Shown: piece after piece, positions 52,475-63,031 of the stretch
Numbering within the stretch: position 1 is the stretch's first letter
Layout of the letters: every line of letters starts with the position of its first letter
NCBI GenBank assembly: GCA_016125495.1
Contig: WGLQ01000011.1
Span: 1-64,000, forward strand
Source: Hyphomicrobiales bacterium
Lineage (GTDB): Bacteria; Pseudomonadota; Alphaproteobacteria; Rhizobiales; RI-29
Length of the DNA: 64,000 bases
Direction: 5' to 3'
The notes under the pieces: generated by a model
The model's database searches: none
What the model was told of the DNA's origin: nothing
Seen by the model: only the letters and a program-made list of their open reading frames with translations
Position numbers and translations under genes: made by a program

Positions 52475-52734
52475 GCAGCCGCCCTCGTGGGTGGATTCGG
52501 GCGTCGGTGGGGCGGCGGCGGCGAATCAGTGGCCGGATCGGGGCCTCGGTCTCGGGGGTGAGCAACGGTTATCCCCGTTGTTCGGGATGTCGAAAGCGCT
52601 TGCCACCGAACTGATTCTGCACTCCTTTTTCGTTTCGATGCCGAGTGTGGCCTGAGCCGTGCTTGCTGTGTTGCCGTGGCATTCCATAAGGTCGCGGCAA
52701 TGTTTCAAGTCGGGGCGAAGCGGGGTAATCCAAA

Positions 52735-54666
52735 ATGAGGAACGGGGCTTCGGGACCGTGCCTGAGTGCGGTATTCGTAGATTACGACAACATCTATCTT
52801 TCGCTGAAGCGCAGGAACGAAGAAGTCGCCAAGCGCTTCGCCAAGGACGCCCTGCACTGGCTCAAGGAGATTGAGAGCGGACGGCTCATCACGCCCACGA
52901 ACGGCCCTTCGCCGATGCTCGACCGGCGCATGGTGATGAACCGCTGCTACGGTAACCCCGTGCCGCGGCGCAACAGCCGCGACAACTCCACGGACATGAG
53001 TTCGTTCCCGTTCATCCGGCACCACTTCCTCAGGGCCGGGTTCGAGATCGTGGACTGCCCGCCACTGACCGCCCAGCTCAAGAACTCGTCGGACATCCGG
53101 ATGGTCATGGACATCCGCGACTTCCTCACGCACGACACCTACTTCGACGAGTTCGTGATCCTTTCGGGCGACGCCGATTTCACGCCGGTACTGCACCGCC
53201 TCAGGGCCCATGCGCGGCGAACCGTGATCTACGCCAACGAATTCACCGCCACGCCCTATACGGCGATCTGCGACGGCGAAATCCGCGAGGAAGCGCTCAT
53301 GGCGCTGCTCATGGACGGTGCCGTTCCCGAGATCACAAGCCAGCCGGTCGAAGTCGAGCCGGTGGTCTCCGTCAACGCACGTGACGCGCAGCGCCAGGCG
53401 ATCGTCGCCGAGGTGGTGGATCACATCCGCCATTCCGATTCGGCCGTGCCGATCGAGACCCTCGCCGACCGGGCGCAGCGGGCGCTCGGCTACGAAAAGA
53501 CGATCGGGACGGGTTGGGGTGGCCACGGCGCCTTCCGCACGTTCCTGATCGAGAACCTGCCCGCCGAAATCCGCCTGACCACACAGCCGCCCTACCTCGC
53601 CTTCGAGCCCGGGCGGCATGCCGACCCCGAGGCACAGCCTGCCGCCAGCCCGGCGAATGCCGGGGCCCCTGCGTCGCCGCCCGCGCAACCGCGCGTGGAC
53701 GCCGTACCGGTTTCGGCACCCCGGCCGCCCGAGGCCGCGCGTTCCGAGCCGGCGAAGTCGGCCCCTCCCGCGACCGGAGCGAACAACCCGGCGGGCGGTT
53801 TTGGAATGCAAGGCTCGCGCTTCGACGTTCCGCCTTCCCAGCCGACGGGGGCCGTACCGCCGCCGCAGCGGCCGCAAGCGGCCTCCGGCCAAGCGGCGAC
53901 GGCACCGGCGCCGAGCAGCGCGGCGGTGCCACCATCACAGCCGGTGCGAAACCAGAGTTTCGATGCCAAGGCGTCCATCACGCGGATTCACGAGGCTTGT
54001 CAGGCACCGGCTCTCTCGCCGGCACAGTATGGGCAGCTGTTCGAGGCGCTCGCCGCCGAAATCAAGGCGAGCGGGCTCAATGGCGCCCAGACGATCACGA
54101 ACATCATGAACCGTGCCCAGGCGGTGGGCCTTACGGTGCGCCGCGACGACGTTCGTTTCGTGCTCGACGTCGTGAGCGAAGCGGACCCGTGGTTCGAGCA
54201 GGGCGCGTCGGCCGTGCTCTTTGCCGGGCGTTTCCGGAACTTCGTCGTGGCCCGCTGCCGGACGCAGGGACTGACGCTCTCGGCCCAGGAGATCGATCTC
54301 ATCGATGCCTGGTTCGCTGGTGGCGCGCTGTCGCGCTCCGACACGCGGCCGAGCGAGCCCGTGCGTGCGATGCCACCCCAGCAGCCCGCGGTCGATCCGG
54401 TCGGCCAGAGCGGCGGCTATGCTCCCGTTCAACGCACCGCCTCCGGCAATCCGCAGGAGCCCCATCAGGGCGAGCCGTCGCGACGGGCGAACGAAGAGGA
54501 GGTCGACCGTTGGTGGACCCAGGAAGAGCGCCGGCAAGTTCCCGAACGGGCGAGGCCGGCCGCTGCTCAGGGCTACGGCGGTGCTGCCTATGGCGAGCCG
54601 GAGGATCTTGCCTCGGCCGACTTCGGGCAGATGCCGCGCATCGTGCGCTCGCAGATGGGGCAGTGA
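52735..54666 (+). CDS. NYN-domain (LabA-like) predicted RNase with LOTUS/OST-HTH domain
   Basis: In this 643-residue protein residues ~10-185 form a NYN/PIN-like nuclease domain with acidic residues in VFVDYDN, SSDIRMVMDIRDFL and VILSGDADFTPVL. Residues ~219-292 (RQAIVAEVVDHIRHSDSAV ... PPYLAFEPG) resemble a LOTUS/OST-HTH RNA-binding domain. A Pro/Ala-rich linker follows (~293-408), and a helical domain at ~409-530 (TRIHEACQAPALSPAQYGQL) may be a second such domain. The tail from 530 is disordered. ATG 52735 has GGGG upstream. The gene stands alone. NYN-LOTUS proteins are thought to act in RNA processing; the target here is unknown. Confidence 0.82.
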   Translation: MRNGASGPCLSAVFVDYDNIYLSLKRRNEEVAKRFAKDALHWLKEIESGRLITPTNGPSPMLDRRMVMNRCYGNPVPRRNSRDNSTDMSSFPFIRHHFLRAGFEIVDCPPLTAQLKNSSDIRMVMDIRDFLTHDTYFDEFVILSGDADFTPVLHRLRAHARRTVIYANEFTATPYTAICDGEIREEALMALLMDGAVPEITSQPVEVEPVVSVNARDAQRQAIVAEVVDHIRHSDSAVPIETLADRAQRALGYEKTIGTGWGGHGAFRTFLIENLPAEIRLTTQPPYLAFEPGRHADPEAQPAASPANAGAPASPPAQPRVDAVPVSAPRPPEAARSEPAKSAPPATGANNPAGGFGMQGSRFDVPPSQPTGAVPPPQRPQAASGQAATAPAPSSAAVPPSQPVRNQSFDAKASITRIHEACQAPALSPAQYGQLFEALAAEIKASGLNGAQTITNIMNRAQAVGLTVRRDDVRFVLDVVSEADPWFEQGASAVLFAGRFRNFVVARCRTQGLTLSAQEIDLIDAWFAGGALSRSDTRPSEPVRAMPPQQPAVDPVGQSGGYAPVQRTASGNPQEPHQGEPSRRANEEEVDRWWTQEERRQVPERARPAAAQGYGGAAYGEPEDLASADFGQMPRIVRSQMGQ

Positions 54667-54899
54667 CCAGGGCGAGCCCGTGCGGCCTGCGCGCGGGGCG
54701 GTGGCAGGAGCCAACGAATGGGGTGGGCGCCGGAAGGGGCCCGCCCCGTTTCCGTTTTCGGCGGAGCGGTACATCCTGTCGATGGCCGGGGAGGAGACCG
54801 CGGCTTTCTCAGGCCCGAATTCGTGCCCCTGGCGAGCGCCGGATGCGGCGCGATCGACCCGAGCAGGTTAGCTGTGATGGTTTGCGGCAGTCGAAGCGG

Positions 54900-55799
54900 T
54901 CAGCGCGTCGGAACGGGCGTCTCGCCGCGATAGTCGTAGAACCCGCGCTGAGTCTTGCGTCCGAGCCAGCCGGCCTCGACGTACTTCACGAGGAGCGGGC
55001 ACGGGCGATACTTCGAATCCGCGAGCCCTTCATAGAGCACCTGCATGACCGACAGACAGGTGTCGAGACCGATAAAATCGGCGAGTTCGAGGGGGCCCAT
55101 CGGGTGGTTGGCGCCGAGCTTCATGGCGCGGTCGATCGCCTCGACGCTGCCGACCCCTTCATAGAGCGTATAAACCGCCTCGTTGATCATCGGCAGCAGG
55201 ATGCGGTTGACGATGAAGGCCGGAAAGTCCTCGGCCACCGCCGACGTCTTTCCAAGACTGTCAATGAAGGCGATCGTCGCCTGGAACGCCTCCTCCTCGG
55301 TCTGGATGCCGCGAATGACCTCGACGAGTTGCATCAGCGGCACCGGATTCATGAAGTGCATGCCGATGAATCGCTCGGGCCGATCGGTTACCGAGGCAAG
55401 GCGCGTGATGGAGATCGAGGAGGTGTTCGAGGCGATCAGCGCACCCGCCTTCAGGCTGGGGCAGAGCTTGGTGAAAATCTGTCGCTTGACCTGCTCGTCC
55501 TCGGTGGCCGCTTCGATGACGAGATCGACGTCGGCGAAATCGGCATAGGAGCCAGCATAGGAGATGCGTGCGACAGCGGCGGCGGTCGCAGCCTCGGCGA
55601 CGAGCCCCTTGGCGGCCTGTCGACGCATGTTGCGCTTGATGGTTTCGAGTGCCGCGTCATAACGCTCGCGGGTCAGGTCGTTGAGCCGGACTTCGTAACC
55701 GGCGATCGAGGCGACATGGGCGATACCGTTGCCCATCTGGCCGGCACCGATGATGCCGATGGTGCGGATATCGACGGGTCCTTTGGGGCGGTCGCTCAT
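54900..55799 (-). CDS. hbdA: 3-hydroxybutyryl-CoA dehydrogenase
   Basis: This NAD(P)-dependent enzyme interconverts acetoacetyl-CoA and 3-hydroxybutyryl-CoA. The 299-residue sequence has the Rossmann motif [17 protein letters not shown] (~residues 14-30), [28 protein letters not shown] (catalytic His) and [12 protein letters not shown]. It is the last gene of etfB-etfA-hbdA, 76 bp after etfA. This order is well conserved in rhizobia and supports beta-oxidation and PHB turnover with the ETF. Confidence 0.94.
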   Translation of the reverse strand: MSDRPKGPVDIRTIGIIGAGQMGNGIAHVASIAGYEVRLNDLTRERYDAALETIKRNMRRQAAKGLVAEAATAAAVARISYAGSYADFADVDLVIEAATEDEQVKRQIFTKLCPSLKAGALIASNTSSISITRLASVTDRPERFIGMHFMNPVPLMQLVEVIRGIQTEEEAFQATIAFIDSLGKTSAVAEDFPAFIVNRILLPMINEAVYTLYEGVGSVEAIDRAMKLGANHPMGPLELADFIGLDTCLSVMQVLYEGLADSKYRPCPLLVKYVEAGWLGRKTQRGFYDYRGETPVPTR

Positions 55800-55875
55800 G
55801 TCCTATCCATTCCCAACGGGTATTCGGCGAGAGGCCCACGTCCACCGACCGAGCCGGCGAACGCGGGCCGCCGCG

Positions 55876-56814
<939 letters not shown>

Positions 56815-56816
56815 GG

Positions 56817-57566
56817 TCAGATCACTCCCGCCTCGTTACGCAGCTTGGCCACCAGTTCCTCGACGCTCGCCACCCGCACGCCCGACTTGCGGGCCGGCGG
56901 CTCCACGGTCTTGACGATGCGCACGCGCGGCGTGATGTCGACGCCGAAGTCCTCCGGGGACTTGATGTCGAGCGGCTTCTTCTTGGCCTTCATGATGTTG
57001 GGAAGCGCGGCAAAGCGCGGCTCGTTGAGGCGCAGGTCCGTGGTCACGACGGCCGGCATGTCGAGCGCCACGGTCTGCAGGCCGCCGTCGACCTCGCGCG
57101 TGACGTTGAGCTTGCCGCCCTCGACGGCGATCTTGGAGGCGAACGTGCCCTGCGGCCAGCCGAGCATCGCGGCCAGCATCTGGCCGGTCTGGTTGCAGTC
57201 GTCGTCGATCGCCTGCTTGCCGACGATGACCAGTCCCGGCGCCTCGGCTTCGGCGACCTTGCGCAGCAGTTTGGCAACGGCGAGCGGCTCGACCAACTGA
57301 TCGGTCTTGATGAGAATGCCGCGGTCCGCCCCCATGGCAAGGGCCGTGCGAATCGTCTCCTGCGCTTTCTCGGGCCCGATGGACACCACGACGATCTCAC
57401 TGGCCGCGCCAGCCTCCTTCAGGCGGATCGCCGCCTCGACGGAGATTTCGTCGAACGGGTTCATCGACATCTTGACGTTCTCGAGCTCGACGCCCGAGCC
57501 GTCCGCCTTCACCCTGATTTTCACGTTGTAATCGACAACGCGTTTGACCGGCACCAGTATCTTCAT
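56817..57566 (-). CDS. etfB: Electron transfer flavoprotein beta subunit
   Basis: The 249-residue protein has [39 protein letters not shown], the AMP-binding and ETF signature [20 protein letters not shown], and [17 protein letters not shown] near the C-terminus. The start ATG 57566 matches the invariant N-terminus, and GGGAG lies 11 nt upstream. It is the first gene of the operon behind the promoter at 57710-57739. Confidence 0.96.
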   Translation of the reverse strand: MKILVPVKRVVDYNVKIRVKADGSGVELENVKMSMNPFDEISVEAAIRLKEAGAASEIVVVSIGPEKAQETIRTALAMGADRGILIKTDQLVEPLAVAKLLRKVAEAEAPGLVIVGKQAIDDDCNQTGQMLAAMLGWPQGTFASKIAVEGGKLNVTREVDGGLQTVALDMPAVVTTDLRLNEPRFAALPNIMKAKKKPLDIKSPEDFGVDITPRVRIVKTVEPPARKSGVRVASVEELVAKLRNEAGVI

Positions 57567-57709
57567 CAACGAGTGGCTCCCAGACGCCCGTGCATCGCGT
57601 CTTCGCTGACCGCCCCACCAGGTCCACACCGCGCCCACAATCACCCGGCCCACGGGACCGAAATGCCCGAGCGACAGGCCTTTTGTTGCACGTGCGAAGA
57701 ACGCTCGCG

Positions 57710-57739
57710 AACCTAGCTTCGCGGTTTGTTACAAGTCAA
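57710..57739 (-). promoter_or_regulatory. Probable sigma70-type promoter of etfBA-hbdA
   Basis: On the minus strand TTGACT (57739-57734) and TAGGTT (57715-57710) are 18 bp apart, predicting a ~137-nt leader before etfB. The spacer/-10 junction GCTAGGTT resembles that of the nrdJ promoter (CCTAGCTT). It lies in the 228-bp gap between etfB and the rhomboid gene. Confidence 0.6.
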
Positions 57740-57794
57740 TGTCGCATTTGGCGCCCGCACCGATGGTGACGGGACCGGAGCGACCGACCTTCAA

Positions 57795-58517
57795 CTACAC
57801 GACCCCACCCGGACGGTCGAACAGCGGAACGCCACGACGGCGCATGAAAACGACAAGGATCGCGCCGGCAACGAGCCCGCCGACGTGCGCCCACCAAGCC
57901 GTCTGATCGCGGGCGATGCCGGTCTCCAGCACCGAGGCGTAAGCCTGCACGAACTGAAACAGGATCCACGCGCCGAGCGCCCAGAACGCCGGGATAGAAA
58001 GCGGCAGGACACGCGCGACGAGCACCCAGAGGTGCACCCGGGGATGAAGCATGAGATAGGCCGCGACGCAGCCCGAGATCGCTCCGCTCGCCCCGATGAG
58101 CGGCACTTCCGAGCCAGGCATGACATAGGTGTGCAGGAGGCCGGCGAAGATGCCGCACAGCAGATAGAAAACGAGAAAGCCGAAGTGGCCGATCGCGTCC
58201 TCGACGTTGTCACCGAAGACCCAGAGGAACAGCATGTTGCCCCCGATGTGCATCAGATCGCCATGCAGGAACATGTAGCTGACGAGCGTCCACAGCTCGG
58301 GAACGGGGATCGCATCGAAGCGATCGGCGATCGGCGGGCCGGCAAGCACGTCCGCGACGAGTTCGCCGGGCACGACCGCGAAGGACGCCGCCACGATCGG
58401 GCTGACACCCGTCGAGGTCAGCACGAAGATCACCACGTTGAGCGCGATCAGGCCGATGGTGACGTACTGGAACGGAATGACTTTCAGTCGATTGACGTCA
58501 TGGATCGGCAAGAACAC
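57795..58517 (-). CDS. Rhomboid family intramembrane serine protease
   Basis: The 240-residue protein has six or more helices. SYMFLHGDLMHIGGNMLFLWVFG carries the conserved rhomboid N/H residues, GASGAISGCVAAYL (~139-152) has the catalytic Ser, and WWAHVGGLVAGA has the catalytic His. It cleaves membrane-anchored substrates within the bilayer. The start is GTG 58517 (GGGAG ~9 nt upstream), giving FLPIHDVN, the usual N-terminus; the upstream frame is non-conserved. Confidence 0.9.
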   Translation of the reverse strand: MFLPIHDVNRLKVIPFQYVTIGLIALNVVIFVLTSTGVSPIVAASFAVVPGELVADVLAGPPIADRFDAIPVPELWTLVSYMFLHGDLMHIGGNMLFLWVFGDNVEDAIGHFGFLVFYLLCGIFAGLLHTYVMPGSEVPLIGASGAISGCVAAYLMLHPRVHLWVLVARVLPLSIPAFWALGAWILFQFVQAYASVLETGIARDQTAWWAHVGGLVAGAILVVFMRRRGVPLFDRPGGVV

Positions 58518-58617
58518 GGCCGCTTGCTCCCTCGATGCCGGGCTCGGACGGGGCCACGATAGGCCCATGCGCCGCTTTGCCCCCGATACCTCCTGGCCCG
58601 CCCCCCCTATAGCGACC

Positions 58618-59211
58618 TCAGGCGCCGTTGTCGCGGGTCTTGCCGGGCACCCAGAGCGTATCACCCGAGCCCTTGGCGTTCACGTAACGGCTGGCCACGA
58701 AGAGGAAATCGGAGAGTCGGTTGACGTAATGCAACGCCGCCTCACCGACCGTCTCGCCGGGCTGATCGGCCAGCTCGACCATGCGCCGCTCGGCGCGCCG
58801 GCAAACGGTGCGCGCGACATGGAGATGAGCGGCAGCGAGGGTTCCGCCCGGCAGCACGAAAGAGCGCAAGGGCGCGAGGTCGGCATTCAACTCGTCGATC
58901 TCTCGCTCGAGGCGGGTCACCTGTCCGGCCAATACGCGCAACGGCTCATAGGCGAGCGGCTCGCCGGTGTCGGGCGTGCAGAGGTCGGCACCGAGATCGA
59001 AAAGATCGTTCTGGATGCGCAGCAGCATGGCCGCCAGGGTCGGCCACTCCGCCTCGAGGGTGAGGCGCGCGACACCGATAGCCGCATTGGCCTCGTCGAC
59101 GGTGCCATAGGCCTCGATGCGCGGATCGTACTTCTTGACACGCCGACCGGTACCGAGACCGGTTTCACCGGCATCGCCGGTGCGGGTGTAGATCTTGTTG
59201 AGGACAACCAT
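58618..59211 (-). CDS. Cob(I)alamin adenosyltransferase, PduO type
   Basis: This 197-residue enzyme makes adenosylcobalamin from cob(I)alamin and ATP. The PduO signature is present: MVVLNKIYTRTGDAGETGLGTG (ATP-binding N-terminus), EAYGTVDEANAAIG, and CRRAERRMVELADQ with the base-off-inducing region. It belongs to a leftward run (HIG1, cobO-type, rhomboid, etf). Its product is the cofactor of NrdJ at 42959, so the two are functionally linked though 13.5 kb apart. Confidence 0.93.
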   Translation of the reverse strand: MVVLNKIYTRTGDAGETGLGTGRRVKKYDPRIEAYGTVDEANAAIGVARLTLEAEWPTLAAMLLRIQNDLFDLGADLCTPDTGEPLAYEPLRVLAGQVTRLEREIDELNADLAPLRSFVLPGGTLAAAHLHVARTVCRRAERRMVELADQPGETVGEAALHYVNRLSDFLFVASRYVNAKGSGDTLWVPGKTRDNGA

Positions 59212-59302
59212 GACGGGGCTCGCAAGCTCGATTGAAGGGATGTGATGGGATCGGACCGCCGCTGGCGCCGGTGGCCATGGGTTGCGCGGCCCAGGGCGCC
59301 GT

Positions 59303-59482
59303 TCAGCGACCCGAAACGAAAAGGGCCAGCATCAGCAGCAGGATGGCGATGAACTGGAGGCCGACGCGCCAGCGCATCAGCTGCTGGCTGAGGTTGGCGC
59401 TGCCGTTGCGCATCATGTTGTAGAGCCCCATCAACAGGACGATGGCGACGGCTCCGACGGCAACGGTCGCAACGGTGCTCAT
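59303..59482 (-). CDS. HIG1-domain twin transmembrane helix small protein
   Basis: This is a 59-residue protein with two helices (residues ~4-21 and 38-57) joined by the loop YNMMRNGSANLSQQLMRWRV. This is the HIG1/twin-TM family, associated with respiratory supercomplexes in mitochondria and alphaproteobacteria. ATG 59482 follows AGGAG with 5-nt spacing, a strong site, so a start 13 codons upstream is rejected. It sits just upstream of the adenosyltransferase gene, its usual neighbour. Confidence 0.88.
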   Translation of the reverse strand: MSTVATVAVGAVAIVLLMGLYNMMRNGSANLSQQLMRWRVGLQFIAILLLMLALFVSGR

Positions 59483-59569
59483 GAACTCTCCTGTGCTGGC
59501 GGCGTCACGATCGGGCGGCATCGCGGCGATCGTATGGAACTGCGGCCGGTTCCAGGCAGCGCAGACCGG

Positions 59570-60403
59570 TCAGGAACGCGCCAGGATGCGGTCATAGATC
59601 ATGCGCGGCATGTAGCACTTTGCATAGGCCGCGAAATAGGTGGGGAAGGTGACGTAGTAGCGCAGCTTCGGGCGTTCGGCCTCGAGGGCATGAACGAGCT
59701 TGGCCAGCACGGCCTCGGGCGGCAGCTTGAAGCGCTGGTTCCCCCCGGCCTCCATGGCGGCGAGCCGTGCCCGATAGCGCTCGGCATGCGGCGAGGAGGC
59801 AATCGCGATGTTGTCGCGCAAGGCCGCGAGGGCGGTCGACAGGAAGCGGCTCTCGATGGGGCCGGGCTCGATCAGCGAAACGGAGATGCCCGTGCCCGCC
59901 AGCTCGTGACGCATCGCATCGCTCAAGGCCTCGAGAGCATGCTTGGAGGCGTTGTAGGCGCCCCGATACGGTGGCGATATGAAGCCGAGGACCGAGGAGC
60001 ACTGCACGATGCGGCCAGTGCCGTTGGCCCGCATGGCCGGGATCAGACGGCGCGTCAGATCGTGCCAGGAAAAGAAATTGACCTCGAACTGATCGCGAAG
60101 CAGCTCAGGCGTCAGGTCCTCGACCGCCCCAGGCTGGCCATAAGCTGCATTGTTGAAGAGACCGTAGAGGCGGCCGTCTGTGAGTTCGAGTGCGCGCTCG
60201 GCGCAGGCCGCGACACTCGCGGGATCGCGCAACTCGAGGGCGATCGACTCGAGGCCTTCGGCCGCGAGGGAAGCGAGATCGGCTTTGCTTCGGGCCGTGG
60301 CGAGAACCCGCCAGCCGCGGTTGCGAAGGCCGATGGCGGCGGCGCGGCCGATGCCGGTGGAGCAGCCGGTGACGAGGACGGAACGGTCGGGTGGCTTGGT
60401 CAT
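59570..60403 (-). CDS. Short-chain dehydrogenase/reductase (classical SDR)
   Basis: The product is 277 residues. SVLVTGCSTGIGRAAAIGL (~residues 8-26) is the TGxxxGxG cofactor site, NNAAYGQPGAVEDLT follows, and GAYNASKHALEALSD (~146-160) has the catalytic Tyr and Lys. The C-terminus (YVTFPTYFAAYAKCYMPRMIYDRIL) fits the group of SDRs that act on lipids or retinol-like substrates. ATG 60403 matches the domain start. The gene is divergent from the trans-sulfuration enzyme with a 74-bp gap. The substrate is unknown. Confidence 0.88.
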   Translation of the reverse strand: MTKPPDRSVLVTGCSTGIGRAAAIGLRNRGWRVLATARSKADLASLAAEGLESIALELRDPASVAACAERALELTDGRLYGLFNNAAYGQPGAVEDLTPELLRDQFEVNFFSWHDLTRRLIPAMRANGTGRIVQCSSVLGFISPPYRGAYNASKHALEALSDAMRHELAGTGISVSLIEPGPIESRFLSTALAALRDNIAIASSPHAERYRARLAAMEAGGNQRFKLPPEAVLAKLVHALEAERPKLRYYVTFPTYFAAYAKCYMPRMIYDRILARS

Positions 60404-60477
60404 GCGCGCGGTGTATCGCCAGCGGGCGGGCTTGGCTAGAACCGTTGCACGAGGAGGCGTCCAACGGAGACTGGGCG

Positions 60478-61641
60478 ATGACAGGTGGTGGCGGCAAGAG
60501 CACGAAGGGCTGGAGCATCGAGAGCATGGCCGCTCAAGGCGGCGGTGGAAGTGATCCCGTGACCGGTGCCGTGGTATCGGCCATCGACATCTCGACGACC
60601 TATCTGCGCGATCCCGACGGGGGGTATTCGAGCGGCTATGCCTACGGGCGCGCCGACAACCGCACTGTGCGCCAGGCAGAGGCGGTGATCGCCCGGCTCG
60701 AGGGGGCACAAGGAGCACTCGTCTTCGGCTCCGGCATGGCGGCGGCAACGGCCCTATTGCTTGCACTGGAGCCTCCGGCGCACGTGGTGGCGCCCAAGGT
60801 CATGTACTGGGCGCTCCGGTCCTGGCTGGTCGTGGATGCGCCACGGCACGGGATCACGACGACCTTCGTCGACAATCACGTCGAGGCGCTCGAGGCGGCG
60901 GTTCGCCCGGGCGAGACGCGCGCGATCTGGCTCGAGACGCCGGCCAATCCACTCTGGCAGGTTTGGGACATCGCGGCCGCCGCTGACGTCGCCCGTCGCG
61001 CGGGGGCGATCCTGGCGGTCGATTCCACCGTGGCGACACCGGTCCACACCCGGCCGCTCGTGCTCGGCGCCGACGTGGTCATGCATGCCGCGACGAAATA
61101 CCTCAACGGGCATTCCGACGTGATCGCCGGCGCACTGGCTTTCGCGCGGATGGATGGGCTCGGCGAACGCGCTGCGCATCAGCGCAAGGTGCTCGGGGCC
61201 GTGCTCGGACCACGCGAGGCGGCGCTGCTCATCCGCGGTATGCGCACGCTATTCGTCAGGGTGCGCCGGCAGTCAGAGACCGCACTCTGGCTCGCCGAAC
61301 GTCTGGCGCGCCATCCGGGCGTCGCCGAGGTGCTCTATCCGGGACTCGCGGGCGACCCGGGGCACGAGGTGGCGCGGCGTCAGATGCAGGGCGGCTTCGG
61401 CGGCATGCTCTCGATCCGGCTCAGGGGCGGCGAAAAAGCGGCGATCGCGGCGGCGGCCGGCGTCCAGCTCTGGCAGCGGGCAACCTCGCTCGGCGGCGTG
61501 GAGAGCCTGATCGAGCACCGCGCCAGCATCGAAGGGCCGGATACGCCCTGCCCAAGCGACCTCCTTCGGCTGAGCGTCGGGCTCGAGGACGGCGAGGACC
61601 TGCTGGGCGACCTCGTTGCGGCGATCGAAGGCGCCATCTGA
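60478..61641 (+). CDS. PLP-dependent trans-sulfuration enzyme (cystathionine gamma-synthase/beta-lyase family)
   Basis: The 387-residue Cys/Met metabolism enzyme has YAYGRADNRTVRQAEAVIARLEGA, the FGSGMAAATALLLAL cofactor loop, and PLP lysine in HAATKYLNGHSDVIAGAL (~205). LWQRATSLGGVESLIEHRAS binds substrate. Motifs do not separate beta-lyase from gamma-synthase; MetC/beta-lyase is my favoured guess, next to the metX-metW pathway at 48.9 kb. ATG 60478 has GGAG ~8 nt upstream. Confidence 0.9.
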   Translation: MTGGGGKSTKGWSIESMAAQGGGGSDPVTGAVVSAIDISTTYLRDPDGGYSSGYAYGRADNRTVRQAEAVIARLEGAQGALVFGSGMAAATALLLALEPPAHVVAPKVMYWALRSWLVVDAPRHGITTTFVDNHVEALEAAVRPGETRAIWLETPANPLWQVWDIAAAADVARRAGAILAVDSTVATPVHTRPLVLGADVVMHAATKYLNGHSDVIAGALAFARMDGLGERAAHQRKVLGAVLGPREAALLIRGMRTLFVRVRRQSETALWLAERLARHPGVAEVLYPGLAGDPGHEVARRQMQGGFGGMLSIRLRGGEKAAIAAAAGVQLWQRATSLGGVESLIEHRASIEGPDTPCPSDLLRLSVGLEDGEDLLGDLVAAIEGAI

Positions 61642-61717
61642 GCCGCTCCGCCCAACGGCGGTCACTTTCGGGCGTCTCAATCGGTTCCGGTGGGTTGGAA
61701 GGGACCGGGGGGACGAC

Positions 61718-62434
61718 ATGGGCATGGGTGCGTCGAAGTCAGGCGAGGCACAGGGCGCCGTCGAAAGCAACGCCGAGGTGGCACGGAACGCCTCATCGTC
61801 GGCGGGCGGCTGGATCGCGGCGGCGGTTTCGGCGGTGGCGCTCGTCTTTTCCGCCTTCAGCCTCTACGAAAGCACCTTCAAGCAGGCCGACCTCAGGCTC
61901 TTCGTCTCGCCGGTGATCGAGTACAGCCATCCCGGCAGGGGGCCGTTCGAGGTGTTCCAGGTGCCGATCACGATCGCCAACCGGGGGGCGCGAGCGGCGA
62001 CCGTTCTGGCCGTCGACCTCGATGTCGAGAACCCGGCGACGGGCGAGCGCAAGCGCTTCTATGGCGCCTCGATCGGCAAGTGGCGCGACGCCAACCAGGG
62101 TACCACGCCGCTCTTTACGCCGATCGCGGTGGCCGGCAACGCAGCCTTTTCGGGCGAAATCCTTTTTTACACGCGGCGTGGCGAGGAACTCAATCGCGTG
62201 ACCAGCCAGGAGGGCGGCACCTACCGGCTGAGGATCAGCGCCCGGACCACCGCGAGCAGTCCGCTCGCCATCGTCGGGCAGGACGAGGAGAACGGCCTCA
62301 TCTGGACCAGCGTCGAGATGGAAATGGTCGAGCTCGACTACCGCGCCTTCAACAACGGTGGGACGCTGGCGCTCTATGACACGGCATTCAAGGCAACGGC
62401 GGCGACACCACCCAAGACTGGCGATGGAAACTGA
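61718..62434 (+). CDS. Membrane-anchored protein of unknown function
   Basis: The product is 238 residues. After a short polar N-terminus there is one hydrophobic helix (about 29-50, GGWIAAAVSAVALVFSAFSLYE). An extracytoplasmic beta-rich domain follows (VFQVPITIANRGARAATVLAVDLDV, an immunoglobulin-like pattern). The start ATG 61718 follows GGGGGGAC. I recognise no family. Confidence 0.65.
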   Translation: MGMGASKSGEAQGAVESNAEVARNASSSAGGWIAAAVSAVALVFSAFSLYESTFKQADLRLFVSPVIEYSHPGRGPFEVFQVPITIANRGARAATVLAVDLDVENPATGERKRFYGASIGKWRDANQGTTPLFTPIAVAGNAAFSGEILFYTRRGEELNRVTSQEGGTYRLRISARTTASSPLAIVGQDEENGLIWTSVEMEMVELDYRAFNNGGTLALYDTAFKATAATPPKTGDGN

Positions 62435-62530
62435 ACCGCCCGCCCCGATGCACTTGCGGTGTTGCATTGCCCGCGCGGTCGTGGCCCGATAGCGGCGACC
62501 ATCCGTCGAGCCAACATCGGGAGCCCTTCC

Positions 62531-63031
62531 ATGCGTTCCAATCTCGGGCGATGCCTCGCCATGGCCTTCGCTTTCATCACGGGAGCGTTCGCTCTCGCGC
62601 CCGCCGCCCATGCCCGCTGCAACGAGCTGCGGCTCGAACGGTTCCTCGAAAGCCGCTTCTTCCGCCTGCCGGCCGAGCGCAAGATCCAGCGCTATGCGGA
62701 CGAGATCCTGCGCTACTACGACGACCGCAACATCTCGAGCCGCGCCGTGCTGGCCAAGATGCAGGACTGGGAGGACCGCTGGCCCGACCGGATCTACAAG
62801 TTCATGCACATCCACGACTTCGAGGAGACCGAGGATCGCAGCGCCTGCCGGGTGACCTTCGACTACAAATTCCTCGCCTACAGCGACGAGCGCGATCAGC
62901 TCTCGGCCGGCGTCGGGCGCACGACGCTGGTGCTCGCCGATCTCGATTTCGACGAGCGCATGCGGATCGTCGCGGAATGGGGCAGCGTGCTGTGTCGCGG
63001 TGTGCGCGCCTTCGAGAAAGGGCGCTGCTGA
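62531..63031 (+). CDS. Exported protein of unknown function
   Basis: The product is 166 residues. The signal peptide (residues 1-30, MAFAFITGAFALAPAAHARC) is followed by a predominantly helical, charged mature part with several Cys and many acidic/basic pairs (ADEILRYYDDRNISSRAVLAKM). This suggests a small periplasmic protein. ATG 62531 has GGGAG upstream. The stop overlaps the following SDR start by one base (TGATG), so the two are translationally coupled. Confidence 0.65.
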   Translation: MRSNLGRCLAMAFAFITGAFALAPAAHARCNELRLERFLESRFFRLPAERKIQRYADEILRYYDDRNISSRAVLAKMQDWEDRWPDRIYKFMHIHDFEETEDRSACRVTFDYKFLAYSDERDQLSAGVGRTTLVLADLDFDERMRIVAEWGSVLCRGVRAFEKGRC

